Notes: generated from the sequence alone by a model not told the origin. Positions 12,253 to 24,934 are shown, numbered from the stretch's first letter. The stretch: DNA of 64,000 nucleotides from Onchidella celtica (GCA_963931925.1 OZ007581.1:29726198-29790197), one strand, 5' to 3'. Program-made: numbers and translations.

Positions 12253-14595
12253 ATATATTTTATATATATTTCTGTATAGACAGAGCTGCTCAGTTAATAG
12301 TCTGGCGTTTTTATGTTATATTCAAGTGTGCTGAGGTCAGCTGTGAGCTCCAAGAAGCCAAGTACCTTTTTCTTGACCAGTAGTTTACAAAATGTTGACC
12401 TCCTACTTGCAGGTCAGAATTAATTTGAGCCATGATGTCAGCACTTTCAAATATTAATTTGCAGAGCATTTGAATTCTTGATCTTGGCATTGAAATGTGA
12501 CTTTTTGTTGTAGATGTTGGTGTGTTAGAAAAGTTACAACTTAATTTAGTTTATTTTTTCATGCATATTCACATGCCATACCTTAGAAACTTCATCCTCT
12601 ATTAAGGTACATTATGATTTTTTTCTTTTTTTGGGGTTGTACAGTACTGTCTTTTTTTTTTTATTGTTATTGGTTTGTTACTTTGGAACTTAAAAAAGCT
12701 GAATGGAACAATTGCCTATTGTACATGTACATTGTAAAACATGTTACATTTGTGTTTCTCAGAAAAATAACTGTTGAAGACTTCAGTAATAGTTGCACTC
12801 CAATTGATCGTGCATGGTGTGTAATTCTCAAACATGGTACCAAGTGGTGGTGTGATCAAAGCTGTGTAAGATATTAAAATGTAGATTTTGAAAATTCTGT
12901 GGACCAGAGAACGTTTATCTCAGAGGAAGGTTAGTCGGAAAAATCTGATATGGCCAAAATTTTAATTGTAACCCTCAAGCCTCACCAGTAATTTGTTTCA
13001 TTTGTGGGCTGCCAGTAGTATTGAAATATGGCAGACAAACCTGAAGTTTCCTTTACACATGCAGCAGTAAACCCAGACAGAGCCTCACAGCCAATGGACC
13101 CGTGCTTAGAATTTGTTGAGCATGTTCACTTTACTGTGTGCACAACTGTATCTTTAGATGCACATATTTACGTTTATTCAACCAAAGAATTTAACTTTGT
13201 ACAAATTTATGTTGGATGTAGAGTTGTAGGATTTTTGTTTCTGTGGACAACTGCTTTCAGATGAAGTAATTTGATTTCACTTTTATTTTATCTCTGGCTC
13301 TTACAAAAAAAGTAGTTATTATTGCTAGAACTTTCCTGCCTTTTCCCATATATATTGGGAAAAGGCTATTATGTGCATGCAGCATATGATTGTATACATT
13401 ATTTTGAATAGAAGCCATTGTTTATGAGTAGTGATGTAATGTCTTTGTTTCCATTGCAAATTTTTGTTGTTGTTCTTTTGTTTACTGCAGTGAATCATGT
13501 CCATACTGTGTGTTTCTGTTTACATAACTTTAATTTTGAAATATTTACAGGAGTCACGTAGAAGTGATTAAAGGTTGGCCCATGAAGTGTTTAAATTCCA
13601 GGAAATGGATCAAATGTTTGAAAATGGCAGCACATCAAATGTCAAATATTGTTTAAGATATGGTATGGCTTTGATGATAACCTTGCTGTTTGTCCAAAAT
13701 TCAAGCTAGGTGGATAGAAACATTCAGTGGTGATGTGCAACTTATCCATGTACATGTATAAAGCTTAAATTATGATTTATGAAAGGAGTCATGTAGAAAC
13801 GTGTAGCATAATTGAATGAAAGCTGTGTTTGTGTCCAAGAACAGTGTTTAACTTCAAATTCTTGAATATTGGTTTGTTTTACTTATGTCAAAGAACATGT
13901 GCACCTGTGAAATTTTGTATTTTCATCTTTTGTTCCAAGTTCCAAGGCCACATATTTCAGTCTCCCAGACGTTTCAGTTCTTTGTTGGAAACGTACACCT
14001 AATCTTTTTGATAGGGCATGCTTAACCCCTGTACCCAAGAAACAAATCTTTGCAAGTGTGCGCATTCTGCTCCTGTGGGATGGGGATGCATCAGTTTTGG
14101 ATGACGTAATCGAAACAAACCAATTCATTCTTCCCTTCCTTTTTATTCTTTCTACTGGCTGTATCAGGTGGAATGCCATATTGGAAGTGCCCAAGAAACC
14201 ATTGTCATGATTCAAAGAAACATTATATAATATATAACTGATTATAAGAAAACTCAGACTGGTGAAAGAGAAAGTACTTCTTTTTCTTTTTCCGTGTGTG
14301 TGTGGCTATCTTGACAAATTATGAAGCGAAAGTGACAGTGTTCCTGGAGTCAGCGGAAGTGAAAGCCTGTGGATATATCTATAGAATTGTCTTCAGATAA
14401 TTTGTATTGTGCCATTATGTCAACAGTTTTGAATTTTTCAGAGCATTTGAATTTTTGACCCTGGCATTCAAATATAGTACGGTGAAAAAATAGAAGAAAA
14501 TAAAACATTATTCCTGGGGCTAGTGGAAATGTAAGCCTTCCAGATATATATATATATATTTATATAGAATTGTCTTTTCAGATAATTTGTTTTTG
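12253..14595. other. intergenic or 3'-flanking DNA, no gene seen
   Basis: This stretch is AT-rich with no supported coding exon. The short open frame at 13028-13264 has no domain or splice context. An imperfect duplication is visible: text starting TTCCTGGAG at 14341 and ending in ATAATTTGT near 14406 recurs at 14512-14590. A GAGCATTTGAATT segment at 12466 recurs at 14441. Confidence 0.5.
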
Positions 14596-14599
14596 TTAA

Positions 14600-14934
14600 C
14601 TCTTTCTGTCCCAGGCCATTCAGCATCAGATGCCCAAGGGACACAACACAGTGTAACTCCACTAAGGTGTACATTTTCAAATAGCAAAACAAGAGTAAAA
14701 TATACACAAAGTTCATGTTGTTATGTATACCTTACTGATGGGAAATGCAGAAGTTTTATGTTATGTACAATTCAGTGTGATTTGGTGTGTATGCTGCTGT
14801 GTTTAGCCTCATGAAAGAGATAATGGGGAAAAAACAAAAAGCAAAACATTCATGACGATCGACGCACGGTGCGTTGGTTGAGCATCTAGGTAATTAGCAA
14901 TCGACGCACCATGCATTGATCGGGACAGAAAGAG
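14600..14934. mobile_element. TTAA-flanked MITE with CTCTTTC termini
   Basis: A 335-base element between TTAA at 14596-14599 and TTAA at 14935-14938. It starts CTCTTTCTGTCCC and ends in the exact inverse GGGACAGAAAGAG. The TTAA target fits piggyBac-type mobilisation. Near the right end the word ATCGACGCACSRTGC occurs twice. No protein is encoded. Confidence 0.85.
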
Positions 14935-15415
14935 TTAAAGGCTACCATCATATTTTCTTCTTTTGATTGTTCTTTAATCTTTTCACATCGCACGGCTCAA
15001 GCATTTCATGTTTCCTCTGAACACTCTTATTTCACAGCAATTTTTCCTTGTAGGCCATGATTTTGGGGTAAGCTTGAAAATCTATAAAAAAAAAAAATCC
15101 CCTAATAAACCTACAATATGGCCATGGCATCAGTGAATAGATTATTAAGAGTGGAAGATGGGGCTGCAATGTTTTTTGTACGCAAATGTGCCTTGCAGAG
15201 TGTGTAATGTGATACTTCACAAACTTAGGGTTCAACAGTGCATCATGAAAGGTTGAGCAAAGACTAAAGAGTCACTCAGTTGTAGCATAGAGTGACTCGG
15301 TCAGTTGCAAAGTAGGTCGCTCAGGCATTGCATAAGGCGATGTGAAAAGGTTAATGACGTTTGTAACTTATCACTGTATGTTATATCCATTAAAGGAGGA
15401 CATGTGGAAACTTAA

Positions 15416-15575
15416 AGCATGCATTATCTATATTTTGGTTGAATAAATGTATGCACAATTCATGCTGTGCTGGGCTCAGTTGTATGGTATAGTTTAGCAT
15501 GCATTATGTATATTTTTGTTGAATAAATGTATGCACAATTCATGCTGTGCTGGGCTCAGTTGTATGGTATAGTTT
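15416..15575. repeat. 80-bp tandem duplication
   Basis: Two nearly identical 80-base units start AGCATGCATTAT at 15416 and 15496. Only a few positions differ, implying a recent duplication. Each unit carries GAATAAATG, which could act as a weak poly(A) signal. Confidence 0.9.
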
Positions 15576-17253
15576 GTATCTAACAATACTTACTTTTCTC
15601 AATTTTTTTTGTTTATTATTTATAGGCAGATTACGGTTTCAATTTTGATAAACACCGACAGGGAAAAAGTCAAAATGTGGCAAAAAGGAGTTGTATGTAC
15701 TTTTTGTTTTTGCCAGTTTGACTTTGCTTCAAGCTTTGCTGTAACCCCACAGATTTTCTGTGGTTCTTTATAGTATTCTGGCAGGGAAAAATCGTGATTA
15801 GAATAAGAACTGAAAAAAAATAAATGTTTGAGAAAACGTATGTTTGCCCAGTGTTGTTTTGCAGTGATGCATGTAGTGGTGGTATCTGCTGGATTAACAT
15901 CTTTCTTTGATTAAGAATATTTTCCACCTGTCTCTTTATGGATAATACAATTGGCAATTCCTTCCCCAGAGAAGTGCTGGAGTTCGTTCAAACTGCCAGA
16001 TCTTGTATTGCTTTCAGTATCACTCTATCTGTTTGGCCATTTTTGTTTTTAGAATAACGTCGATGGAATTGATCTAAAGGGGACCTTATAAAACTTAAAA
16101 ATACTCTTATTTTTTTTTTCAACAGGGATGAAGCATTCAACTGCTGAAGTGAATGTGTACATAATTATATATATACACATGCACATACACACACAAACAG
16201 AAAGAGAGAGAGAAAGACAGACAGAACAAACAATCAAACAAATAAATATGTACCGTAATAGAATAAAACATGCAAATAACTGAAACAGAAAAAAAAACAA
16301 TATATATATTTCAGTAAATACTAGATCTAGATCTACAGATCTAAGCTAATGAAGGGAAAGAGAAAATTTTCAGTTCACGCTAAATAAAAAAAATCATTTA
16401 CATGTTTAAAATTTGATGTACATTTTTATTTCTAACCAGCATCTGTACCATTCGACGAACAGAACTAAATAAAAGGAAGTAATTTGGGGCAAATGAGCAA
16501 TAACACCGATTTTGCAAAATCTTGAAAATAGGATCGGTTGAATTTCTAACAATGAGCAGTACCAGGGAAAATGACTTTTAGATCGCAAATCAAACAACAA
16601 CAAAAAAACGAACTCTCCCAGGGGGGGCAGTCGACAAGCTGTGTCGACTTTGCTTGAGTCGATCTTCGTTAAAGTTGGTCTTTTTTTCCTGGAGCACACC
16701 CCATGCTTTCTATTGGTTATCAAAGAAAAAAAAAACCTACAAAAATTCCAGATTTCTAGTCAACCATCAGAACCGTAAAGTCAGACTGCCCCAATGCATG
16801 CAACGTTCTCGTTGGAAAAAAAAAACAACAAAAAACGGCAAACACTTAAGTTGACTTTGAGTCAAACGTCGAAACTGATGTCGCGATACCTCGAGCCTAT
16901 TCTGCAATCCCCATTTTTCCGCCGTTTCCACTTCCCTCGCGAATTAGTCGAACGCTGTCAGCGAACTCCAACACTTCCCATCCGCCACAGCTCTGTACAT
17001 GTAGATCAGGAGATGAAGAGATTGATTTACACCACCACTGATATTTTTACTTGTGTCGTCGTACATGAAATATGGGTAAAAAAACACATCCAATTAAGTT
17101 CAATAATCGAAATTATACACACACATTTCAATACTAATAAGTTAATAGGCTACGTTTTAATAAAATGTGTAATTCCTGAACTTTGTTGCGCCATTTTTAT
17201 TAAGGGGAAAGGGGGGGGGGGAGCAAGGGGGTCGGTGGGAGGAGGCATATCGT
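15576..17253. other. non-coding DNA, no gene seen
   Basis: No supported exon on either strand. It includes a reverse-oriented copy of the dispersed CAAGGCTT family (15715-15785), purine/pyrimidine tracts and CA-rich sequence around 16160-16230, a short ATCTAG stretch at 16322, and an 11-G run at 17211. Confidence 0.5.
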
Positions 17254-17850
17254 CAATATTTTATTGTCAGTCATCTAGATTATTGCAACTCTTTGCTCAT
17301 TGGTATCCCTGGGGCAACTATACAAAAGATCCAGAACAAGGCTGCTAGACTTGTTACTTTATCAAAATCATCAGAACATATTCAACCAGTTCTCCAAAAC
17401 CTTCATTGGTTGCCTGTTAGAGAGCGTATTCAGTTTAAGATTTTATGCATTGTGTTTAAATGCCTCAATCAAAGCTCACCAGAATATCTTTCAGAGCTCA
17501 TTGAAAAATACATTCCGGCCAAAAAATGGAGATCAGCAGAAGCAAATTTATTAGTAGTGCCCAGATCAAGAACAATCATGGGAGAAAGAGCTTTTTCGGT
17601 GTGTGCACCTAAAATGTGGAACGACTTGACTGATCATGTGAAACATTCAAACAGCTTGATCCAATTCAAAAGAAAACTTAAAACAGCGTTGTTTACAAAA
17701 GCGTATACGCAGGATATGTAACATTCTTGAGACAGTGATTATGTATAGGTTGATGAAAATGTGTGTTGTGTGACTGAGAGAACTGTTAGGCACTTTAGAG
17801 CACTCTTCTGTGGAATCAGGCGCTATAAAAATGACTTATTATTATTATTT
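17254..17850 (+). mobile_element. 5'-truncated CR1/L2-type LINE: reverse transcriptase C-terminus and 3' tail
   Basis: An open frame from about 17254 to the stop at 17719-17721 encodes the C-terminal region typical of CR1/L2-group reverse transcriptases: HLDYCNSLLIGIP, then QNKAARLV, LHWLPVRERIQFKIL, VVPRSRT and FSVCAPKMWNDL. After the stop, a short 3' UTR ends in GGCGCTATAAAAATGACTT followed by an ATT repeat (17837-17850), the characteristic 3' terminus of such elements. Everything upstream (endonuclease, RT palm) is missing, as expected from abortive target-primed reverse transcription. The remaining frame is intact, so insertion is probably fairly young. Confidence 0.9.
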
Positions 17851-17895
17851 GGAAAGGGCGAAGGAGAACTCACGAGGCCCAGTGATCTGAAGAAC

Positions 17896-18426
17896 CTAGT
17901 AACACAGGTAACGGAGAAGACTAGTTTCACCGGTGTCACCGCCCAAGAGTAAATGACGAATATCCTGGAAGGGATATCTATGCCGAAAGGAAATACGGTA
18001 TACCCTGTCAATAAATACATGATAATATTTCTCTGAAACGAGGGCGCTGACATCTACCGTTTGCCCAAAAGTAAATGGGAAAGGGGAGCCAATCCTCTCT
18101 TCACTGTCCCATCCGCCGTTATTGTAGGAGTTCAGCACAACGACTCCTTCATACACTCTGACGCTGAAATGGAAGATGTTCTGCGTGAGGTCGCTGTTTA
18201 GGTGCTGGAGCCGAAAGTCGATATAGGTCTGAACAGTGACTGACCAGCGGATCTGTGAACCATGTGAGATTAAAAAAACAAAATGTGAATGCATGAAATC
18301 AGCCTGCTGGACACTTCGCCGTGCGTGGCTAAAAACTATCCATGGCTTACGTCGTGATGTCTAATCGGCACCACACCTCTAAAGAACAATTTATTAGGAT
18401 ATATATCTTCTTTAAAAGTAGGGTGT
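17896..18426 (-). CDS. galectin carbohydrate-recognition domain, two 3' exons of a gene
   Basis: Galectins are beta-sandwich lectins that bind beta-galactosides. Exon A is 18426-18351 (acceptor GGTGACAG, donor GTAAGC) and gives PTFKEDIYPNKLFFRGVVP, the first strands of the fold. Exon B is 18252-17896, joined in phase 0, ending in TAG. The sugar-binding signature is largely present: HFSVR (the usual H-x-N-x-R, with Asn replaced by Ser), VVVLNS (the binding Asn) and WDSEER (Trp, Glu, Arg). The C-terminal strand RHLLLGGDT follows. The 5' exons, start codon and any signal peptide are not identified here. A PAN-like exon lies 7.7 kb upstream on the same strand; linkage is unproven, since a phase-0 donor there does not match the phase-2 acceptor here without another exon. 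Confidence 0.82.
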
Positions 18427-18600
18427 CTGTCACCCAGAACGTACGAAGAGGGATGCAACAATAAAAAATAAATCTTGTTTAGGAGTATAGTGTATCCGAG
18501 ACTCCAGGACGAAGGAACACGCAAGAGGGATGCAACAATAAAAAATAAATCTTGTTTAGGAGTATAGTGTATCCGAGACTCCAGGACGGAGGAACACGGT
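18427..18600 (-). repeat. tandem repeat of about 77 bp abutting the galectin exon
   Basis: A 77-base unit beginning GAGGGATGCAAC starts at 18448 and 18525, almost unchanged. Read on the minus strand, each unit contains CGTCCTGGAGTCTCGG. This aligns with the acceptor/exon start of galectin exon A (CGTTCTGGGTGACAG) and with a diverged unit near 19110-19160. The repeat therefore seems to include the splice-site region itself. Confidence 0.8.
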
Positions 18601-18627
18601 GTCCTAAATAAAATCCATACTAAAAGG

Positions 18628-19090
18628 CTAGGTATATTTGGGCCGAATACGGCCTAAATAGCAGAAAACCCTGGTTCCGGGTTATTTGGGCCGCTAGTGA
18701 GAGTTTGCAGTTTGCAATGTTCGGGCGTGTTTTTTTTTTTTTTTTTGAAAACAGAATTTGTGTCCGTACAATATTGCCTAAAGGTAGCGTCATTTACCAC
18801 GGCATTTTCCGGTAGCCGGTAGCGTCAGTTACTACCGCATTTTTGGGTTGGCTATTGACGGTACATCGATCGCCAATGGCTACCCCAGCCCCTTTTCGCC
18901 TGATTAGTCACTCTGACAACCGCCCATTAATACAAACTGACCAGACCCTCACGCCCCCAGGTCCATCTGACCATTCCAATGCACACCTGAATCGACAATG
19001 GACACTGTATTCCGCGGTGGCAATTGACACTTCGGCCCAAATAGCAAAGCACGGGGTTGTATAGGCCGTATTCGGCCTAAATACAGCCAT
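18628..19090. mobile_element. MITE-like element with TTGGGCCGAATACGGCC termini
   Basis: The left end (about 18632-18665) carries TTGGGCCGAATACGGCC. The right end (about 19045-19080) carries the inverse AGGCCGTATTCGGCC, with more similarity outward (AAATA/TATAC). The ~460-base interior is GC-richer than its surroundings and codes nothing convincing. It splits the degenerate tandem array upstream of the galectin exon. No clean target duplication could be read, so the superfamily is open. Confidence 0.6.
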
Positions 19091-19986
19091 GTATACACTC
19101 CCATAATAAAATCCTTAAAAAGTATGGTGTTTGTGAGATCCCAGAACGTAAGAGTAGGAATGGTAAAGAATGCATGTGCGTTGGTGAGCAGGCAAGTCCA
19201 ATGTTTGAACATTTTAAAGGTATAGGAAGATTGGCAATGGCGCCATTGGGGAATACCTGGAATTTCAAGGTGAAAAAATCCCAGAAATAAGATTATTACA
19301 CACATTTTTAGTTACTCCATTAGACCCACGACCTACAGCGAAGGTTAACCTGTTGTCAAACAGGCACACAATATGGATCAAACTTTTTAATGTGTAAGCT
19401 TAATTACAAGTAAACTCGGACAGGACAGCAGTATAATACTGTTCTTACCGAAGAACTGCCATAAGTATTTGGAATACGTTCTATATGAACTCGCACATAT
19501 GGTGTGCATGTGTGCGTAACTTATTAGTGAACCGCAATATGCCACAATATGCTAATGGCTTAGTGACGGCAATCATACACTCACTGAGATAATTAAAATA
19601 CAAATAAATAAATAAATAGATAATAATCAAAACAAGCATTATTATTATTAAGTTTTCTTTACCAAAATCTAGCTTGAGATGAACCCTATCAACCCTGAAT
19701 ATAATATATAGCCTATATATATATATATTTTATTTTTTTTTGTCTTCGACCTGCGACAATGGAGAACGCCTCGCAAGTCCATCTGTATAAAATAGACAAG
19801 CATAAATTCTCCACTCCCTCCCCCGTCGTTTCCCGGTATAAACTTAATTGCTTCCCCTTTCATCTCACTCTTTCTTGCTCTCCCAATCTTTGTTCCTGCT
19901 GTTTGGGAAAAGGTCATCGAATTGACCGCTCTTGGAAGGTCGTCATACATGTGTTTACATGTAGGCTACATGTATTACTAGCTCTT

Positions 19987-20414
19987 TCACCATTCACCTA
20001 GGCGTGTCCATCTAGGCCTACTGCAGGATGTAGCCCTCCGACAATGATTTCCATTCTTTTCTGTTTGATGTTTTCCTCTCTGTTTTATGCTATCTTGCCA
20101 TCTTCTTCCTGGTCGCCCTCTTGTTCTTCCTCCTTTCCTTGATTGCCATTCAGCGCAGCGTTTTTTCCATCTGTCGTCATTCATCCTTCCACATGTCCAG
20201 CTCAATTCCACTTTTGATGTGCCATGACCTTTATTAAGTCCCTAATTAGTGCTGTTTGTTTGCATATTTCAGCATGGAGGATTTCATCTTGCAGTCTGAT
20301 GTTGAGCATTTTTCTCTCCACTGCCCTCTGGGTGATTCTTAATTTGTTCGTACCGTAAGTTGTTTTGTGATCGGTCATGGTTGGCAACAATTGGTAATTG
20401 TTGGAGTTATGCAC
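19987..20414 (-). mobile_element. LINE reverse transcriptase C-terminal fragment, frameshifted
   Basis: Two minus-strand frames that overlap near 20202-20211 together resemble the C-terminus of RTE/endonuclease-reverse-transcriptase LINEs. First comes ITQRAVERKMLNIRLQDEI..AEICKQT and HQKWN (20414-20202), then CGRMNDDRWKKRCAEW and GRTRGRPGRRWQDSI (20211-19987). This is the family's usual order, so a frameshift separates the halves. No other part of the element is seen; it is a dead fragment. Confidence 0.8.
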
Positions 20415-23202
20415 TTGTCTCTAAAGGGACATTGGCAACGTGTGATCCAGGAATATCTCTCTGTGAGAGGATGAACGATTTTCTATTTTTAATATGTGCT
20501 TTCATGGTAACTCTGGTGCGTGAGTGAGGGACGGCCACTCATAGTAGTTTATGGGCACTTGGCCGAGTACCATTAATTGGATTATTTCCCTTGTAATACT
20601 AGCGCGGGACCCGTTATTCACATCACGGTGAAAAGCGCGCATTTCGATTGGTCAGTTGGAAATGTACCGGGCTTCCAACTCTTATATCATGGCTTTGAGT
20701 TTCTTACAACTCGCTCACTCGTTGTTATCCACCGACAGAAAGACGGGAACCCGAATTCATTTTTGAGAGTAGACAATACCCTATCGGTACAAAATAGGTA
20801 CTCATGATAACGTTTGTTATCAATGGAGATACGTCGTATTAATGGACGAAAGTATCCCGCACAAAATTGTCGAATGTTGTTAGTCCTGACACTTTGAAAA
20901 TTTATATTAAAACTATTACCGGGTTTCTGGTATAAGTAGTCAGTTAGAATTGTAGCAGCAAGTTTCTACTTTATAATGGTACTAATTTCGTTGTGCTTTG
21001 ATGCACAGGTCCTATTGAAATAATTAATAAGAGGGTCTCGGATTTAAAGCAAACTATGAGTTAGACGCATGTTATCCCCGATAAATCCAACCTGGGTCAA
21101 ATTTATTCAATTATTGCTGGAGGGGTCGTTAGAGTAATTTCTGCAGTTTACTGGGATACCTAATTGACTTTTGTGTGCACCCCTTTAACCGTACTGTAAA
21201 TTCGATTGTGTTAGGACCCTAACCGGTTATGTTGTCGGGCTGGACTCCATGTCCGAGCCTTTCACTTGTGCAACACGGGCTACGTAATAGCTCTCTCGGA
21301 CGTCCGCGCGGGCTCATAAATAAGATGCGGTTCGAGTGGTCAACACACTCCATCATAGACGCAGGAGACAAGAGCCGACAGCACAGTGAACCCAGCCCAG
21401 CAACCCGGGCCCGTAGCAGCTCAGAGGCTTGCCGACGCTTGCCATCGCCACCCCGCCCCATAAGGCATGTAGCGGTAGCACAGGACCCGGAGAAACTTTG
21501 GGTAAGTTGGAGACTATTATATTAGAAGTGACTTTAATTTGCGCACCCCCCCCCCCCTTTCTTGGATGCCACGTAGAGAATGCTGATCTACAGAGACCAT
21601 TATGAGTCCGGCTCAACGGTAATTGCCATTGTCATTAGACGTGTAGGATGCGCTTTGCAGTACAGTGTCTTGATATTGTGACTTTATTGTCAAAGTTAAC
21701 GTTTGCGGTGCTAGATGATAATGATGGCTCGCTAACCAAGCTATCACGATTTGCTTGTGTGCCTATATATAGTGTATGTGTAGCATTGCCTTGTTGTGGT
21801 GGGCAGTGAGGATTTCCTGACATGTTAATGTGGATGGCTTATGTTACAGCGAGCGGCACTATACGCTTGATTGTATTACGGGTATTTGTGTACCTTGCCA
21901 GTACCACTATGCTATAGAGAGCAGTGTGATTGTGATTGCGTGTTTAGTGTTTAAGATGTGTAATTAATTACATGTATTGGAGATGTATAATATTAGTTGG
22001 GCCTCACATGGGTGAGCCCCAGGATTATTCTATGTGCGGCGGTGGATGAACAATGTTTCAGTGAGTCTACACATGTTGCAATGAGTCTCGCCGACATATA
22101 TATATATATCATGTGCATGTATTATGGTTATCCAGATGTATTATGCTTCTATGAGTTTCGTAAGTGTGTGAAGGACAGTTTCATTTTAAGGAATGTACAC
22201 ATTACTTTATGTATCTAGTGGTGTGTCATACGCATGTTAGCCTGGCGGCATAGCACCGCGGCTAAGGTCAAAGGGCATGACCCTTCAGTATCGATTGGGA
22301 AGGGAAGTAACCAATACAATAGCCCTGGGGCGGGTTAGTACTAATAATGGGAGTGGGCCTATGAGGATGGCCTGCATTGGGATGCAGCGTCTGTGTTATG
22401 GACGGTCAGTGGGCCATGTTGGCCACTGCGTTATTAAATGGAATGGCCACTCTGGATGTGTTGTACACCGGCTCAGTGGAGCGAAACTATTGTGTTCTTG
22501 CCCCTTCATTTGTTATGTCCTTCATACTTTGATTAGTACATTAATTAGTTTATGTTGCCAGTGTACTAGGAAACTCCTTGTGTATATGATATAGCCACTT
22601 GTAGTTGTTATTCATTAACCTTAGCGCTATTTTATTCCATGCATACATATCCAGTTGGTTATTGCTTAAATTCTATATTATATTGTTGTTGTTTGATTTA
22701 ATACTTAATACTATTACTATGTATGTCCACCATTGATTGCCTGATTAATGTTGTCATTATATCCTAATCATATTTTCGTCTTTTTCTCTTGTTCCAGCTT
22801 ATGGCTGGTTGGGCTTTTTTTTTTTGTTTGGTAGTGATACCGTTGTTAGGCTTTTTGAATAAATAAGATTGCCAGCAGAACCCTGTGTTTGTTAACCCTG
22901 TGTATCCTTAAGGGAGTTACTATTGAACCCACGCAGTAACCACATTAGCCACTCGTAGTTCATCCAACATCTCTATTACAAGCTCTAGGTTAAAAAAAAA
23001 AATTACACACAAAAACAAACGGTTAACCAAAGAACCGGACGAACAGGCAGGCCATTTGCAACAAAGATCTACTCAGTCGAGGGCCGGTCAAATAGGCGTT
23101 TCATGGGTCAAATTTGATGAGTTTTGATTCGGTGGCTCGGCGGATTACCGTGACTGGATGCGAGCAAAAACTCATAAATATATACATGTAGATACATATC
23201 AC
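20415..23202. other. unassigned region with a CpG-richer core
   Basis: No gene is recognised. The part at 21190-21500 is richer in C+G and CpG than its surroundings. It contains CTCATAAATAAG (about 21313) followed by C-rich sequence and a donor-like GGGTAAGT at 21500. Near 22857 there is GAATAAATAAG in a T-rich context. The pattern of TATA-like box and downstream poly(A)-like signal could be a long solo LTR or an unrecognised promoter plus transcript, but no terminal repeats or target duplication were found. A 12-C run is at 21546. Confidence 0.3.
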
Positions 23203-23460
23203 GACCTCAGTTCATGTTTGTTTCATCTCCATTTCCTGAAAAATTGGATGACTTTTAGTATGTGGAAGAGTTAGCCTATAACAATTTTTAATGCACACTT
23301 TGACATTTGTTTTAAATGCGTTGTGACATTTATCAAACCGTTTCACAGTTCCGGTTTATTCTAGCTCTGTACCATAATCATAAACCCGCAAATGTTTAAC
23401 CTCTAATTTCGCAGGTGTGCAAAAAGTGGAGCTGGAACAAACATGAATTAAAGCCACGAT
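23203..23460 (+). repeat. dispersed repeat, copy 1 of a 260-bp family
   Basis: This segment aligns along its length with 53424-53690 on the same strand. Shared landmarks in order are TTTCCTGAAAAATTGGA, TTTTAGTATGTGGAAGAG, CACTTTGACA, AAATGCGTTGTGACA, TTTATTCTA, and GGAACAAACA near the end. Identity is imperfect, so it is an old, unclassified interspersed repeat. Confidence 0.75.
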
Positions 23461-24287
23461 ATTAGCGACCGCAGATTAGGGTTAAAGGCATTTGTGCAGA
23501 AGTTCTCCAGAAGATCTACGGGTGGTTGGAGGGCGCTTCTAGTAGGGTTTACTTCTGTCCTATCATTCTGTTTATACCGTCTGTTGGTCTTGCTTTTACC
23601 TAGCACTATATGCCCCTTATTGTGTCGATGTGCCTTTTCCAAACTCAGTCCAAAAGATCTTTAAGTTTGCGAGAACAGCAGGCAACAAAGCAACGTCATG
23701 GACGAAAAGTACCGGGACAACCGACGCAAACAGTTCCATAAAATAGCCAAGAATTGACATTTTTTCAAAGGGAAGTTACAATAAAAAGCTGTCACTGAAA
23801 CTGCATTGACAGCTAGAGTTGGAATAATAAATACATGTAGGCCTACCGGGTATAGAACTCACTCAGAGTGAGTGTTTTGTCTCCGAAAGTCTTCATATTT
23901 CATGAGCAAGACTTTATTGTCACGCCATTTACGGCATGCGTTAAAAAACGCTTTCCGCGAGCTACGAAAGGTCATTAATCGATAGCCGCGTGGTGAAGTA
24001 TTGTAACTCGAGTTTTAGGCTACACATTTTTCAGGAGAACCAAAAGACTGAATAACTTTCTTTTCAGACTGAATACTTACGTTACGGTATTTGAAAAACA
24101 AAAACACCCCCCCCCCCCCAATGTCATTTAAACTTATAGTTTTCAGAATTGAACCCCCAACATTATAACGTATAGCTTTACCCTGCGGGCCGTCAAGGGC
24201 TACAGGCAGGCCAAATATCTCAAATTTGAAGACAAAAAAAAAAAAAGAAGTCTAGTTACGACAATCCTCGAAATGATCGAGTTTGTG
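23461..24287. other. non-coding DNA, no gene seen
   Basis: No supported exon. Contains a 13-C run at 24107-24119. A segment near 24150-24225 (GAACCCCCAACAT ... CAGGCCAAATATCTC) loosely matches 42281-42345, another low-grade dispersed repeat. Confidence 0.45.
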
Positions 24288-24314
24288 TGCGCGTGCGCGC
24301 GTCTGTGTGCGTGT

Positions 24315-24355
<41 letters not shown>
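24285..24355. repeat. GT/CA microsatellite
   Basis: A mixed GTGTGC/GCGC start grades into a pure GT run of more than 30 bases ending near 24354. It is expected to be length-polymorphic. Confidence 0.95.
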
Positions 24356-24359
<4 letters not shown>

Positions 24360-24934
24360 CTAGGTCGGCGCGCCCTTATACTTTTTTGTCGTGTTATAAA
24401 GCAATTCAAGAAAGAAGGGTGAGGGTGAGGGGCGAGGAAGTGTAGCGACGGGGGGAGGGAGGAAGTAACAGAGCAGGTCTTTTGACAGGATAGCGATTTC
24501 TAATGCCTGAATGCTGCTTGCAGTCATTATAAATCATGCAAACCTTAACACATTTTTGCCAGATTTCAACAAAAGGGAAACGGAAAGCAGGGCATTGTTA
24601 TTCAAACTGCATCTAACCAGTGTTTGTCATGCTCTGCATAGCACGTGTACTGACCAAAACGAAAATACAGTGCTTTTGTTATTCTTGGGTACACATGTAC
24701 TCGATAATCTTCTTATCCAACTGTCGGATTATTTCTCACTCTCATGTGTCCAGTAAAACTCCTAGTGTTCCCGTACCTCACCCATAATCAGTTTTGATGT
24801 AAGATTACATAATTATGAAGCCATCGTCGTGCATATTACTGCAAATTTAAATGAGAAAAGAATAAGACGAAATGGTTTAGAAGCCATGCCAAATCTGGAT
24901 ACATGGATTTACAATGGGGCGAAATTATCTTAAC

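Noticed and set aside
13028..13264. Small plus-strand open frame starting MADKPEVSF
   Set aside because: No domain, no upstream or downstream exon signals, and located in the 3' flank of GPR89.
16794..17348. 184-codon plus-strand open frame
   Set aside because: No recognisable domain, crosses a poly(G) run, and its end overlaps the LINE in a different frame.
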